A DNA stretch of 64,000 nucleotides from DASXUG01 sp036504995 (GTDB lineage Bacteria > Pseudomonadota > Gammaproteobacteria > Burkholderiales > Methylophilaceae): positions 186,001 to 250,000 of the forward strand of contig DASXUG010000017.1 of assembly GCA_036504995.1 (NCBI GenBank). The letters run 5' to 3'. Under the pieces are notes generated by a model. The model saw only the letters and a program-made list of their open reading frames with translations, made no database searches and had not been told where the DNA came from. How positions within the stretch are numbered: position 1 is the first letter of the stretch; each line of letters begins with the position of its first letter. Shown here piece after piece: positions 42,855 through 52,729 of this stretch. Position numbers and translations under genes: made by a program.

Positions 42855-44342
42855 TTACTGAGCCAGCTTTTTAATAATATTGCTAGTACTGCGACCCTCT
42901 ACCACGTCTATCAGGGCGACTTTGCCACCCCATGATTTGACCTCAGCCCCTCCGACCACTTGCTCTTCACTATAGTCACTACCTTTAACAATAATATCTG
43001 GCTTGATGGCATGGATAAGGTTTAGTGGCGTATCTTCATCAAATAAAATGACAGCATCAATGGACTCAAGTGCAGCCAGCACGCGCGCACGGTCTTGCTC
43101 GTGGATAACGGGTCTGGTCGGGCCTTTTAATGCACTTACTGAGCGATCTGTGTTTAGGCCTAATACTAACTTATCACCCGTTTTGCGGGCGGCTTCAAGG
43201 TAGGTTACGTGTCCTGCATGGAGTAAATCGAAGCAGCCATTGGTAAATACGATTTTTTGTTTGTTGGCACGCCAATACTGAACGCGTTCTAATAGTTGCG
43301 GTAACCCGCATACTTTATCTGCTTGTTGCGCTGAGTTCTGTGAGGCCAACTCATTCACCAGGTCGTCACGGGTAATTGGTACAGTGCCTACTTTACCTAC
43401 GACAATACCTGCCGCAATATTGGCTAGTTGCAAGGCTTGCTGGTGGTGCAAACCATGCACCAAACCAGCGGCTAAAGTTGCGATTACCGTATCGCCTGCA
43501 CCTGATACATCAAACACCTGCTTTGCTGTGGCGGGAATATGTAAAGTCGCATTATCGTCAGTGACGGTAATGCCTTCTTCTCCGCGCGTAACCGCTAAGA
43601 ACTGCAAGCCCAGTGATTTTCTTAGTTGATTAGCCGTACTTAAAATAGCAGCATTGTCGTTAATGTCCACAGAGCAAGCCTCTGCCGCTTCTTTTTTATT
43701 GGGGGTGAGTGCGGTTGCGCCTTGATATTTGCTGTAATCACGACCTTTGGGATCTACCAGCACAGTGATGCCCAAAACACGCGCTTGCTTAATCGTTTCT
43801 GCACATAGAGCGTTGCTGAGTACGCCTTTAGCATAGTCTGACAAAATCACAATCGCTGGTTTTTGCGCTAATTGTTTTGCTACCAGCGCCTGCAGTTCTG
43901 CGGTTTCATTGGTGCTAAAAGCAGTGTTGCTTTCTTGGTCTAGGCGCATCATTTGTTGATGGCCACCTAAAATGCGCGTTTTAGTAATGGTTGGGCGCTC
44001 GGCGGATTTAAAAACGGCCTGTGTATCAATACCAATATTGTTAATAATATCGAGTAAATCCTTGCCTTCTTTATCTTGCCCGATGCAACCAGCAATCCGT
44101 GTTGGGATACCCAGTAAAGCTAAATTTGCGGCTACGTTGGCCGCGCCGCCAGCCCGATCATTTTGTTTTTTTAGTAGCACGACTGGTACTGGTGCTTCAG
44201 GTGAAATGCGTTGAACATCGCCGATTAGGTAGCGATCTAACATTAAATCGCCAATCACTAGCGCCCATTTAGTGTTTTGTTGAAACTGATTGCGTACAAC
44301 TTCTAGAAGCTGTGGCTGTATATCTGAAAATGAGGCTGTCAT
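42855..44342 (-). CDS. hldE: Bifunctional heptose 7-phosphate kinase / heptose 1-phosphate adenylyltransferase
   Basis: The 495-residue fusion has a PfkB-type kinase domain (GDLMLDRYLIGDVQRISPEAPVPV start, GGAANVAANLA, and catalytic GAGDTVIATLA). A C-terminal nucleotidyltransferase domain from about residue 355 carries VFTNGCFDLLHAGHVTYLE. It phosphorylates and adenylylates D-glycero-D-manno-heptose in ADP-heptose synthesis. The gmhA stop is 3 nt upstream. Confidence 0.95.
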   Translation of the reverse strand: MTASFSDIQPQLLEVVRNQFQQNTKWALVIGDLMLDRYLIGDVQRISPEAPVPVVLLKKQNDRAGGAANVAANLALLGIPTRIAGCIGQDKEGKDLLDIINNIGIDTQAVFKSAERPTITKTRILGGHQQMMRLDQESNTAFSTNETAELQALVAKQLAQKPAIVILSDYAKGVLSNALCAETIKQARVLGITVLVDPKGRDYSKYQGATALTPNKKEAAEACSVDINDNAAILSTANQLRKSLGLQFLAVTRGEEGITVTDDNATLHIPATAKQVFDVSGAGDTVIATLAAGLVHGLHHQQALQLANIAAGIVVGKVGTVPITRDDLVNELASQNSAQQADKVCGLPQLLERVQYWRANKQKIVFTNGCFDLLHAGHVTYLEAARKTGDKLVLGLNTDRSVSALKGPTRPVIHEQDRARVLAALESIDAVILFDEDTPLNLIHAIKPDIIVKGSDYSEEQVVGGAEVKSWGGKVALIDVVEGRSTSNIIKKLAQ

Positions 44343-44345
44343 GGA

Positions 44346-44909
44346 TTAGTCAGACTCCAGCATTTCACATAAGCTGTGACCAATCAAAATATGCGCTTCT
44401 TGAATGCGCGGCGTATCGCTTGAAGGCATGACCAGCTTGTAAGTGCAAATTTCTGCCAATTTCCCACCCGAGCCACCCACTAGAGCAACCGTAGTCGCAC
44501 CAGCTTCAATGGCTGCTTCAATACCTTTCACCACGTTTTTACTGTTGCCTGAGGTCGAAATGCCAATCACCACGTCCAATGGGCTACACAATGCTTCAAC
44601 TTGTCGTGAGAATATAAAGTCGTAACCGTAATCGTTGCCAACAGATGTCAATATGGAGGTATCTGTTGTAAGCGCAATAGCGGGCAAACCGCGACGTTCT
44701 TTTTTAAAGCGCCCGACAATTTCTGCCGCGATATGCTGGCTATCCGCCGCGCTACCGCCGTTGCCCATCAGTAAGATTTTGCCGCCACGCGCGATGCACG
44801 CGCGCAGTGCGTCTGCTACTTCACAGATGTTCGGAATCAGTCTGTCTAATTGGCTAATGACAGCCTGATGTTCGGCGATGGCAGTGCGTAGATATTGAAT
44901 ATTGTCCAT
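44346..44909 (-). CDS. gmhA: Phosphoheptose isomerase
   Basis: The 187-residue SIS-domain enzyme converts sedoheptulose 7-phosphate to D-glycero-D-manno-heptose 7-phosphate, the first committed step. It has the LLMGNGGSAADSQHIAAEIVGRF signature, ISTSGNSKNV phosphate site, and the C-terminal IQEAHILIGHSLCE. The sugar-phosphate pool of the ribulose monophosphate cycle would supply its substrate (inference). Confidence 0.94.
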   Translation of the reverse strand: MDNIQYLRTAIAEHQAVISQLDRLIPNICEVADALRACIARGGKILLMGNGGSAADSQHIAAEIVGRFKKERRGLPAIALTTDTSILTSVGNDYGYDFIFSRQVEALCSPLDVVIGISTSGNSKNVVKGIEAAIEAGATTVALVGGSGGKLAEICTYKLVMPSSDTPRIQEAHILIGHSLCEMLESD

Positions 44910-44929
44910 TCGGTTGTCTCTATGTGTGT

Positions 44930-45907
44930 TTATGCGTATGGGTCTGGTTGCATTAAATAGTTTTGTACGTAATCACGTACTCCATCTTCTAAGCTATGGA
45001 ATGCTTGGTTATAGCCTGCTGCCTTTAGTTTTGCCATATTGGCTTCGGTAAAATATTGATATTTACCATGTAAGTCTTGCGGCATGTCGATGTAGGTAAT
45101 GGCAGGGGCTTTACCCATGCTCGTCATCACGGCTGTTGCTAAGTCTTTAAATGCACGTGCTTGCCCAGTGCCAATATTGTAAATGCCAGAAGCTGTGACA
45201 TGTTGTACAAAATGTACGATGACTGCTGCCGCATCTTTTACATACACAAAGTCACGCAGTTGCATGCCATCTTCATAGCCAGCAACATGGCTCTTAAATA
45301 GCTTCATACTGCCTGTTTCAGAAAACTGATTAAATGTATGGAAGGCTACGCTCGCCATGCGCTCTTTGTGATATTCATTCGGGCCGTATACATTAAAAAA
45401 TTTAAAGCCAGCCCAGCGTGGTGGTGTATTTTTTTGTGTCACTTGCTTAAGTGCCCACTGGTCAAAAAACTGTTTTGAGTAACCGTAGCCATTCAGTGGG
45501 CGCAATTGATTAATTTGACTTTCATCGTCGTCATAGCCTGCATCTCCGCTGCCATAGGTAGCAGCAGAGCTAGCATAAAAGTAGGGCACTTTTTGCTCAG
45601 TGCACCAGTTCCACAAAGCTTGACTGTAGCGGATATTGTCCTGCACCAGCTTATTAAAATCTCGCTCGGTAGTCGCGCTGATCGCGCCCATGTGGATGAT
45701 GGCTTCCACGTTTTTTGCTGTGGCGAGAAAGTCGAACAGTTCGTCCTTGTCTAAGTAATTGACATATTCACGTTTGACCAAATTTTGCCATTGGTCTGGG
45801 TGGGTAATGCGATCAACAATCAGCATATCATCACGCTTTAACACGGTATTGATATGCCATGCGATCATGCTACCTATCATGCCCGCGCCGCCAGTAATAA
45901 TAATCAT
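44930..45907 (-). CDS. hldD: ADP-L-glycero-D-manno-heptose 6-epimerase
   Basis: The 325-residue extended SDR starts IIITGGAGMIGSMIAWHIN. It contains IHMGAISATTE, the catalytic YGYSKQFFDQ (YxxxK) and FKFFNVYGPNEYHK. It makes the final ADP-heptose. It is the promoter-proximal gene of hldD-gmhA-hldE-waaF; gmhB, the 1,7-bisphosphate phosphatase, is not in this window. Confidence 0.95.
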   Translation of the reverse strand: MIIITGGAGMIGSMIAWHINTVLKRDDMLIVDRITHPDQWQNLVKREYVNYLDKDELFDFLATAKNVEAIIHMGAISATTERDFNKLVQDNIRYSQALWNWCTEQKVPYFYASSAATYGSGDAGYDDDESQINQLRPLNGYGYSKQFFDQWALKQVTQKNTPPRWAGFKFFNVYGPNEYHKERMASVAFHTFNQFSETGSMKLFKSHVAGYEDGMQLRDFVYVKDAAAVIVHFVQHVTASGIYNIGTGQARAFKDLATAVMTSMGKAPAITYIDMPQDLHGKYQYFTEANMAKLKAAGYNQAFHSLEDGVRDYVQNYLMQPDPYA

Positions 45908-46016
45908 TATGAGTTTTCCAAGCTAAGTTTCAGGCTAAATTCTAATAGTTCAGACAGATTTTAGTGAGATAAATTGTATATTGGGGTAATTGTTTAAAAA
46001 TCCAGTGATGTGATAT

Positions 46017-47114
46017 TTAGTGGCTCGCATCTAGTGCTTTGGCACGCAAGGCAGTCATTTCAGCTTGTTTTTTAGCCGTTTCATCATCCCATTCAGCGCT
46101 TACCCAACCTTGTAAGTTGTCTAAAGCAATTTCACACATGGCGTTTATCCACGACTCCCGCTCATTTAACGCGGGAATATATTGATACTCACCGCCACCA
46201 TTACTTTGGAAAATATGTTTGCCTTCCATCGCAATTTCTTCAAGCGTCTCTAAACAATCACTCGAAAACCCTGGACAGATCACATCAATACGTTTAATTT
46301 TTTCTTTGCCTAATGACTCTAAAGTGCCTGCCAAGTAAGGTTTTAACCATTCTTGTTTGCCAAAACGTGACTGAAAGGCAATGACGTATTGGTCTTTGTT
46401 TAGCGATAAGGCTTCCGCCAGCAAACGCCCCGTTTTATGGCATTCACAGTGGTAGGGGTCGCCTTTCAGTAAATGAAACTTGGGTACCCCATGAAAACTC
46501 ATCACTAGTTTCTCAGGTTTGCCATTAAGCGCCCAATGTTCACGCACGCTTTGTTCTAAGGCCTTAATATAGGCTGGGTGGTCATGGTAATTGCGAATGG
46601 TGCGAATCGCTGGCACGTTGCGCATTTTGAGTAAGACGCGCCAAACCGCATCTAGGGCGGATGCGGTGCTACTGGCTGCGTATTGTGGGTATAGCGGAAA
46701 TACCAAAATTTTATTGCACTGTTGTGCGGTCAGTTTCTCGATCGCCAAAGCCATCGAAGGGTTGCCATAACTCATGCCTAGCTCAACTACATAGGGTGAT
46801 TTAATGTGTTGACTTAAAAACCCTTGCAATAATTTAGCTTGTTTTTGTGCATGCACGAGCAAGGGTGAGCCTTCCTTGGACCACACCATGGCGTATTTTT
46901 CAGCAGACTTTTTAGGACGCGTGTTTAATATTATGCCGTTTAAAATAAACCACCAAATCGCTCGAGGAATTTCAATTACACGCGTATCACTCAAAAATTG
47001 CTTAAGATAGGGGCGTAAAGCCTTTGCGGTCGGTGCATCTGGCGTACCTAAATTAGCGAGTAAGATGCCAACTTTAGGCTGGTAATTATGATCAAATTTT
47101 GCGTCGGTTTTCAT
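46017..47114 (-). CDS. hemH: Ferrochelatase
   Basis: The 365-residue enzyme inserts ferrous iron into protoporphyrin IX. It has VGILLANLGTPDAPT, the ELGMSYGNPS segment, the catalytic His in MSFHGVPKFHLLKGDPYHCEC, and CPGFSSDCLETLEEI. It is downstream of hrcA and a PilZ gene on the same strand, with a 60-nt gap. Confidence 0.95.
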   Translation of the reverse strand: MKTDAKFDHNYQPKVGILLANLGTPDAPTAKALRPYLKQFLSDTRVIEIPRAIWWFILNGIILNTRPKKSAEKYAMVWSKEGSPLLVHAQKQAKLLQGFLSQHIKSPYVVELGMSYGNPSMALAIEKLTAQQCNKILVFPLYPQYAASSTASALDAVWRVLLKMRNVPAIRTIRNYHDHPAYIKALEQSVREHWALNGKPEKLVMSFHGVPKFHLLKGDPYHCECHKTGRLLAEALSLNKDQYVIAFQSRFGKQEWLKPYLAGTLESLGKEKIKRIDVICPGFSSDCLETLEEIAMEGKHIFQSNGGGEYQYIPALNERESWINAMCEIALDNLQGWVSAEWDDETAKKQAEMTALRAKALDASH

Positions 47115-47174
47115 TTTGCCGTTTGTTTTTTTGCAACCGATTTTTTTAAAAACCAGTTTTTGCTTTTCAGGTGT

Positions 47175-47915
47175 TTACAGATCATCCAGTCTCGCGCCTG
47201 TCAGCGATTGAAAAATAAAGCTACTGAGTATGGCCTTGTTTTGTGCATTGAGTTCATTAAATTGCAGTGCAAATTTATATAGTTTCTCTGCCTCTTTTTC
47301 ACTGTCTTTGTCATTAGGCTCGATCACTTTGCAGAGCAAGCTAGAATGCGTAAATGTTGTATTGTCGCCTGCAATATCCAGACGAAATGAGCATTCAATT
47401 ATATCATTGATATTACCTGCTAATTGTTTTGCTTCAATCATCGCGCCACCCATGCTGAGATCTAGCATGCGACCTGTAAATAACTTTTCGGCAAGCGCAG
47501 GTGAGGTTTTATTACGCATGGAGGCAATGATGTTGGTGGTAATGCGTTGATTTTTCCTGAGTAAGCTGGCAAAAATTTCACGTGGGAATTTCAGATGCAT
47601 ATGTGGATAAGGCTTAGACATGACCGCTTCCACTATCGTATTAAAGCGATAAACATGTTTGCCGCTGAATAAACTGGCTGAAAAGCTTGCGTTCTCTTTT
47701 ACGAGCAACATCTTTTCATCCACCATAGGCAAGGTACAGATGAGGCTAGCTTTATCTAATCCACCTAAATATTTTACAAAATATCTCGTGGCACCTGAGT
47801 TATCCGAAACTGGGTTGATTTGTATGGTTTCTCCAATTTTGAGTGGCTCCCTAAACTGATCAATCACCGTGGCTTTAGACTCTTCTGATAATGGCTCATT
47901 TTTATGTTTGGACAT
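47175..47915 (-). CDS. PilZ-domain c-di-GMP receptor (YcgR-like)
   Basis: The 246-residue protein has an N-terminal YcgR/flagellar-brake-like domain (residues about 25-110) and a C-terminal PilZ domain. The c-di-GMP contacts are visible: RKNQR at 120-124 (RxxxR) and DLSMGG at 152-157 (DxSxxG). It should bind the product of the GGDEF proteins of this genome and affect motility or surface properties. It is inserted between hrcA and hemH, genes often adjacent in betaproteobacteria. Confidence 0.85.
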   Translation of the reverse strand: MSKHKNEPLSEESKATVIDQFREPLKIGETIQINPVSDNSGATRYFVKYLGGLDKASLICTLPMVDEKMLLVKENASFSASLFSGKHVYRFNTIVEAVMSKPYPHMHLKFPREIFASLLRKNQRITTNIIASMRNKTSPALAEKLFTGRMLDLSMGGAMIEAKQLAGNINDIIECSFRLDIAGDNTTFTHSSLLCKVIEPNDKDSEKEAEKLYKFALQFNELNAQNKAILSSFIFQSLTGARLDDL

Positions 47916-47932
47916 AACTTACTTTTATAATA

Positions 47933-48952
47933 TTAATAGGAAGAAAGTGCGTTTGATAACAGTTTGGCAGTGATGTCGACGATAGGAATCACACGCTCAT
48001 ACGCCATACGTGTGGGACCAATCACGCCTAAGGTGCCGACTACTTGACCATCAGCTTCGTAGGGAGCGGTTACCATGCTGCATTCGTCTAAGGGTAAATA
48101 GCCTGATTCACCACCAATAAAAATTTGTATGCCTTCAGCGCGTTGACTGTTATCCAGCAATTGCATGAGTGAGGTACGGCGCTCAAAAATTTCAAATAAT
48201 TTGCGCAAGGAGGTCACATTGGTTGATAAATCATCCACTTGCAATAAGTTGCGCTCACCTGAGATGACGACATCCTCATTGTTTTTCTGCATACCCTTAC
48301 TGCTGGCCTCCATCGCGGCAGACATGAGTATCATCATGTCAGATTGCATTTGCTTAAGTTCGTCATGCAATTTGATTTGTACTTGTTCAAATGTACTGCC
48401 TGAATAGTGAGCGTTAAAGTAATTGGTGGCTTGCGTCAGCTCAGCAGGTGAATATGGCTTTTCAGCCAAAATAATACGGTTTTGCACATTGCCATCGGTA
48501 GTGACGATAATGACTAAAATGCGCTTGTCAGAAATCGGTAAAAATTCAAGGTGTTTAAATGCGATGTTCTTGCGTTTCGGCGTCATAACCACGCCAGCAA
48601 ATTGCGTTAAGTTAGACAACATGCCTGCAGCTGAGGAGATTAGTTCCTGTGGGTTGGGGGATGATAGCTCAAATTGCAAGCGTTGAATTTCCTGGCTTTG
48701 CAGTGGCTGCACTGTAAGCAAGGTATCAACAAAAAAGCGATAGCCACGCTGTGTCGGGATGCGCCCCGCCGAAGTGTGCGGGCTGGCGATAAAGCCCAGT
48801 TCCTCTAAGTCAGACATGACATTGCGTATGGTGGCAGGACTTAAGTCTAAACCAGATGATTTTGAAAGAGTACGTGAACCGACAGGCTGACCATCGCTAA
48901 TGTATTGTTCAACCAATGTTTTAAGTAATATTTGCGCGCGCTTATCTAGCAT
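47933..48952 (-). CDS. hrcA: Heat-inducible transcription repressor HrcA
   Basis: The 339-residue repressor has an N-terminal winged helix (RAQILLKTLVEQYISDGQPVGSRTL and SPATIRNVMSDLEELGFI), the SAGRIPTQRGYRFFVDTLL motif, and the dimerising C-terminal domain. HrcA binds CIRCE inverted repeats upstream of groESL in many bacteria. No CIRCE element is seen before grpE, dnaK or hrcA here, so its target is elsewhere. Confidence 0.96.
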   Translation of the reverse strand: MLDKRAQILLKTLVEQYISDGQPVGSRTLSKSSGLDLSPATIRNVMSDLEELGFIASPHTSAGRIPTQRGYRFFVDTLLTVQPLQSQEIQRLQFELSSPNPQELISSAAGMLSNLTQFAGVVMTPKRKNIAFKHLEFLPISDKRILVIIVTTDGNVQNRIILAEKPYSPAELTQATNYFNAHYSGSTFEQVQIKLHDELKQMQSDMMILMSAAMEASSKGMQKNNEDVVISGERNLLQVDDLSTNVTSLRKLFEIFERRTSLMQLLDNSQRAEGIQIFIGGESGYLPLDECSMVTAPYEADGQVVGTLGVIGPTRMAYERVIPIVDITAKLLSNALSSY

Positions 48953-49100
48953 AGTGTTTTATACGACATATCATGGATGCTGTGTTAATAAATTATCAGT
49001 GAGCATGACAGATAGTGCAATCAAATTCTTTAAAAATACGCATAAGTCTGCATGCTTTCTCGCAACAATCCTAATGCTTAACCTGCTGAATTATGATTAA

Positions 49101-49973
49101 ATGCAAGCCATGAAAAATGCATTTAAAACCATTGCGCTGATTGGTAAATACAAAAACCCAGAAATGCGAGATCAAATTCTCGCCATGAAGCATTATTTGC
49201 TTGATAGGCAGTTAGCTGTTTTCGTCGAAGAGTCTACCGCTAAAGATTGTGCAATTGAGTCTTGTGCTACCCTGCATATGGATGTGATCGGTGCGAATGC
49301 CGATCTTGCGATTGTATTAGGTGGCGATGGCACAATGTTGTCTGTCGCCCGCGCTTTAGGCAGTAGCAGTATTCCGCTCGTCGGGATTAATCGGGGCAGG
49401 GTGGGCTTTTTAACCGATATTAGCTCAGACCATATGCTTGATGCGATGGCGAGTATTTTGTCAGGTAAGTTCTTTATTGAGCAGCGCCCGATGTTGATGG
49501 CAAGCATTTTGCGGGCAGGTAAGGTGGTAAATCAAGGCGTTGCTTTGAATGATGTCGTCGTCAATAAAAATGGCATGTCGCGCTTAATTGAACTGGAAGT
49601 GCATATCGATGGCGATTTTGTGCATAGACAACGTTCTGATGGCCTAATTATCTCCACGCCCACAGGTACTACCGCCTACTCATTATCTGCTGGTGGGCCG
49701 ATTTTGCATCCATCGGTTGATGCGCTGGCTATTGTGCCTATTTGCCCACACACCCTGAGTAATCGCCCGATTGCCGTGAATGGTACTAGCAAGGTTGAGG
49801 TGATTTTGATTGAGGCCGAAAGTGCAGGCGTACATTTTGACGGGCAAATGCTGGTGGATTTAGCCGTGGGCGACCGCGTGATTATTCAGCGTGCAGAAAA
49901 AGCGGTTGCTTTGCTACATCCAGAAGGGCATAGCCATTATGGCATGCTTAGAGAAAAGCTAAACTGGGGCTAA
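49101..49973 (+). CDS. nadK: NAD kinase
   Basis: This 290-residue enzyme phosphorylates NAD to NADP. It has the GGDGT motif at 74-78 in AIVLGGDGTMLSVARAL, the GRVGFLTDIS stretch, and the conserved TPTGTTAYSLSAGGPI loop. The ATG at 49101 or 49110 could be used; no strong ribosome binding site separates them. Divergent from hrcA. Confidence 0.96.
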   Translation: MQAMKNAFKTIALIGKYKNPEMRDQILAMKHYLLDRQLAVFVEESTAKDCAIESCATLHMDVIGANADLAIVLGGDGTMLSVARALGSSSIPLVGINRGRVGFLTDISSDHMLDAMASILSGKFFIEQRPMLMASILRAGKVVNQGVALNDVVVNKNGMSRLIELEVHIDGDFVHRQRSDGLIISTPTGTTAYSLSAGGPILHPSVDALAIVPICPHTLSNRPIAVNGTSKVEVILIEAESAGVHFDGQMLVDLAVGDRVIIQRAEKAVALLHPEGHSHYGMLREKLNWG

Positions 49974-50083
49974 CCATGAAAGCTTCGTCACATTACTTAT
50001 GCAGCTTGATTTATGCGCTTTTTTTGGTTTAAAAGTTTTCATTTTAGAATTTTAATGATAATTAAAGTGGGTCAATAAGGACT

Positions 50084-51733
50084 ATGTTACAAACCCTCTC
50101 TATTCATGATTTTGTGATTGTCGATAAGCTCGACTTGGAGTTTTCACGCGGCTTTACTGTGCTTACTGGCGAAACGGGCGCGGGCAAATCTATTTTGATT
50201 GATGCCTTGTCTCTGGCACTAGGCGCAAGAGGTGAGGGTGGCATCACGCGTGCAGGTTGTGAAAAAGCTGAAATTAGTGCGCAGTTTGATATTGCTACCT
50301 TACCAGCGCTACAAGCATGGCTTAATGAAAACGAATTGCCGAATGAAGATAAGCAACTGCTCGTGCGTCGTGTGATTTATGCAGATGGTCGTTCACGTGC
50401 TTTTATCAATGGTGTGGCCTGTACTATTCAACAACTGCGTGATGCGGGCGAATTTTTGGTTGATATTTATAGCCAGCATGCACATCACTCGCTACTTAAA
50501 CCAGCATACCAGCGCCAAGTATTAGATGCCTATGCAGGTCAGCAAACACTAGCAGAATGTGTGACAAGTGCTTACAAAACTTGGTCTGCACTCCAGCAAA
50601 AAGTGGATGCTTACGAAAAAAATGCAGCGGCCTATGCAGATGAATTGGCTGAACTACGCGACCAAGTGCGCGAATTGGCGCAAGTCGCTCCCTCGCTCGA
50701 AGAGTGGGAGAGCTTGCAAGCCGAGCATACGCGCTTATCGCACGGTGCGTCCTTACTCACAGGTGCCGAGGAGTGCCGTCAGTTGTTAAGTGAGAGTGAT
50801 TTAGCCGCATTGCAACAACTTAGTCAGATGCAAAGCAAGCTGCAACATATGGTTGAATATGATGCCAGCTTAATAGAGGCGGCAGATACGCTCGATTCAG
50901 CCATCATTCAATTAGAGGAGACTGACCGTTTCCTCAATCGCTATTTGCAGCGCACAGAACTAGACCCAGAGCGCTTCAACGAGGTTGAACTGCGTATACA
51001 GACCATTCACGGGATTTCCCGTAAACACCGCGTACGTCCTGAGGAGTTGGCTGAGCTATTGCAACGCTGGCAAACGCGCATGGCTGAGCTTGAGAGCTTT
51101 TCTAATGATGGTGACTTAGCAAAGCAAGCGATAGCTGCGCAAGCCGCCTATCAGCATCTTGCACAGCAACTTAGTGAAGCGCGTAGGCAGGCAGCATCGA
51201 GTTTAAGCGATAAAATTACCGTAGAAATGCAGCGTTTATCTTTATCGGGTGGTAAGTTTGAGGTGGCATTAGCGCCACAAGAGGCAGCGTCGACAGGCTT
51301 AGAAAACATTGAGTTTTTGGTGGCTGGCCATGCAGGCGTTAGCCCAAGATCGCTGGCAAAAGTGGCATCTGGTGGCGAGTTGTCTCGTATTAGTTTGGCT
51401 ATACGCGTGACCACGGCAAGCCAGGGTGAAATCCCCACGATGATATTTGATGAAGTCGATGTTGGCATTGGTGGTGGTGTTGCAGAGGTGGTCGGGCAGC
51501 TACTTAAGCAGCTGGGGGCAAATCGCCAAGCTTTAGTCATTACTCATTTACCTCAAGTGGCCGCGCAGGGCTTGCATCACTTTAAAGTCAGTAAATCACA
51601 GCAAGATGGTCAAACCATTAGCCGTATTGATGCTTTAAATACCAGTGAGCGCATATATGAAATTGCACGTATGCTGGGTGGTGTGGAAATCACTGAGACA
51701 ACGCTAAACCACGCTAAAGAAATGTTAAGTTAA
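50084..51733 (+). CDS. recN: DNA repair protein RecN
   Basis: 549 residues. This SMC-like ATPase is used in double-strand break repair. Walker A GETGAGKS is at 29-36, a central coiled coil occupies about 150-370, signature KVASGGELSRISLAIR and Walker B IFDEVDVGIGGGVAEVVG follow. It has AGGACT close to the ATG. Although recN is SOS-controlled in many bacteria, I see neither a CTG-N10-CAG nor a GTAC-N4-GTAC site in the 110 bp upstream. Confidence 0.96.
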   Translation: MLQTLSIHDFVIVDKLDLEFSRGFTVLTGETGAGKSILIDALSLALGARGEGGITRAGCEKAEISAQFDIATLPALQAWLNENELPNEDKQLLVRRVIYADGRSRAFINGVACTIQQLRDAGEFLVDIYSQHAHHSLLKPAYQRQVLDAYAGQQTLAECVTSAYKTWSALQQKVDAYEKNAAAYADELAELRDQVRELAQVAPSLEEWESLQAEHTRLSHGASLLTGAEECRQLLSESDLAALQQLSQMQSKLQHMVEYDASLIEAADTLDSAIIQLEETDRFLNRYLQRTELDPERFNEVELRIQTIHGISRKHRVRPEELAELLQRWQTRMAELESFSNDGDLAKQAIAAQAAYQHLAQQLSEARRQAASSLSDKITVEMQRLSLSGGKFEVALAPQEAASTGLENIEFLVAGHAGVSPRSLAKVASGGELSRISLAIRVTTASQGEIPTMIFDEVDVGIGGGVAEVVGQLLKQLGANRQALVITHLPQVAAQGLHHFKVSKSQQDGQTISRIDALNTSERIYEIARMLGGVEITETTLNHAKEMLS

Positions 51734-51748
51734 AGATTTGAGATCGCC

Positions 51749-52597
51749 TCACGCGCTCACAAAAACCTTAATCCCCATTGCACGTATACGCACAGCTAAA
51801 GCCTCTAACCACGCCACAGGCAACTGACTCAATCTAGACGCCTCAGCTTGCATAGAGGGACGCGCCAAGCCATATAAATGCACGCCTTGAATGTTTGTTG
51901 CTACTTGTTGCAAACATGCGAGATAGGCTTGAATATCTGCTTCTGAAGGCACGATGTCGTCCATTGCAAAAAAACAACTTTGCACGAAGGTAGGGCAAAC
52001 TTCAGAGCACTTGATGAGTCGTTTTAAATGGGTTTGTGGTGATAGCGTAACGTCATTGGTACGACTAATCGCTTCCTGCGACCCCGCATCCAACTTAAAC
52101 CATACTTCTCCATTGCACTCTGCAAGTATGCGCAGGCTCTCAAGTATGGTTGGTTTATCGATTAAGCTGCCATTGGTAATTAAACGTACTTTTATCTTGC
52201 CTAGTAAATTAGTGGTGATTAACGCATTTTTGACAATTTCAAGCGCAGCGGGAAACTCTTTTGCGCTCGTAGGCTCACCATTGCCTGAAAAAGCAATGTC
52301 TTGCAAATGGCGGTCACCTTCGGCGACATAGCGCAACATAAAATCACCATGCAAAACTTGATCTAAAAAGCTGGTTAATTCGTGCTGCAGTAAATCTAAG
52401 TCAATCGGAGGAGGCGTGCCACGCGTCAAGTTTGGCACTTGGCAATAGACGCAGCGCCAGTTACAAGCGTTGTTAATATTGAGATTAATGCCGATTGATA
52501 CGCCACCAGCACGTCGTGAGACCACGGGATAAACATATTTCAAGCCGCTCACATCGCGGTTATGGTCTGATACAACGAGATATTTTTCTGAAGTCAT
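51749..52597 (-). CDS. Radical SAM protein of unknown substrate
   Basis: The 282-residue protein has the [4Fe-4S] motif C45-x3-C49-x2-C52 (NNACNWRCVYCQ), the GNGEPTS SAM-binding segment, and ITNGSLI. This resembles the COG0731 group of Fe-S oxidoreductases; no extra SPASM-type Cys cluster is evident. It ends 16 nt from recN's stop, convergent, and stands alone. Confidence 0.8.
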   Translation of the reverse strand: MTSEKYLVVSDHNRDVSGLKYVYPVVSRRAGGVSIGINLNINNACNWRCVYCQVPNLTRGTPPPIDLDLLQHELTSFLDQVLHGDFMLRYVAEGDRHLQDIAFSGNGEPTSAKEFPAALEIVKNALITTNLLGKIKVRLITNGSLIDKPTILESLRILAECNGEVWFKLDAGSQEAISRTNDVTLSPQTHLKRLIKCSEVCPTFVQSCFFAMDDIVPSEADIQAYLACLQQVATNIQGVHLYGLARPSMQAEASRLSQLPVAWLEALAVRIRAMGIKVFVSA

Positions 52598-52729
52598 GCG
52601 CTTGGCTATGAGTGACCTTAAATGTCAATTTATGCAATGGTGAATAAAATTTGAAATAGAGCCAAACGAAATGGGTAGCTTGGTCAACTATCCATTTTTC
52701 GTTTGTAATGACTTAACTCTCAAGCCTAG

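Noticed and set aside
47933..49100. CIRCE element near hrcA or upstream of grpE/dnaK
   Set aside because: I looked for TTAGCACTC-N9-GAGTGCTAA-like repeats in these spacers and found none.
49974..50083. LexA site upstream of recN
   Set aside because: No CTG-N10-CAG and no GTAC-N4-GTAC arrangement is present in the spacer.
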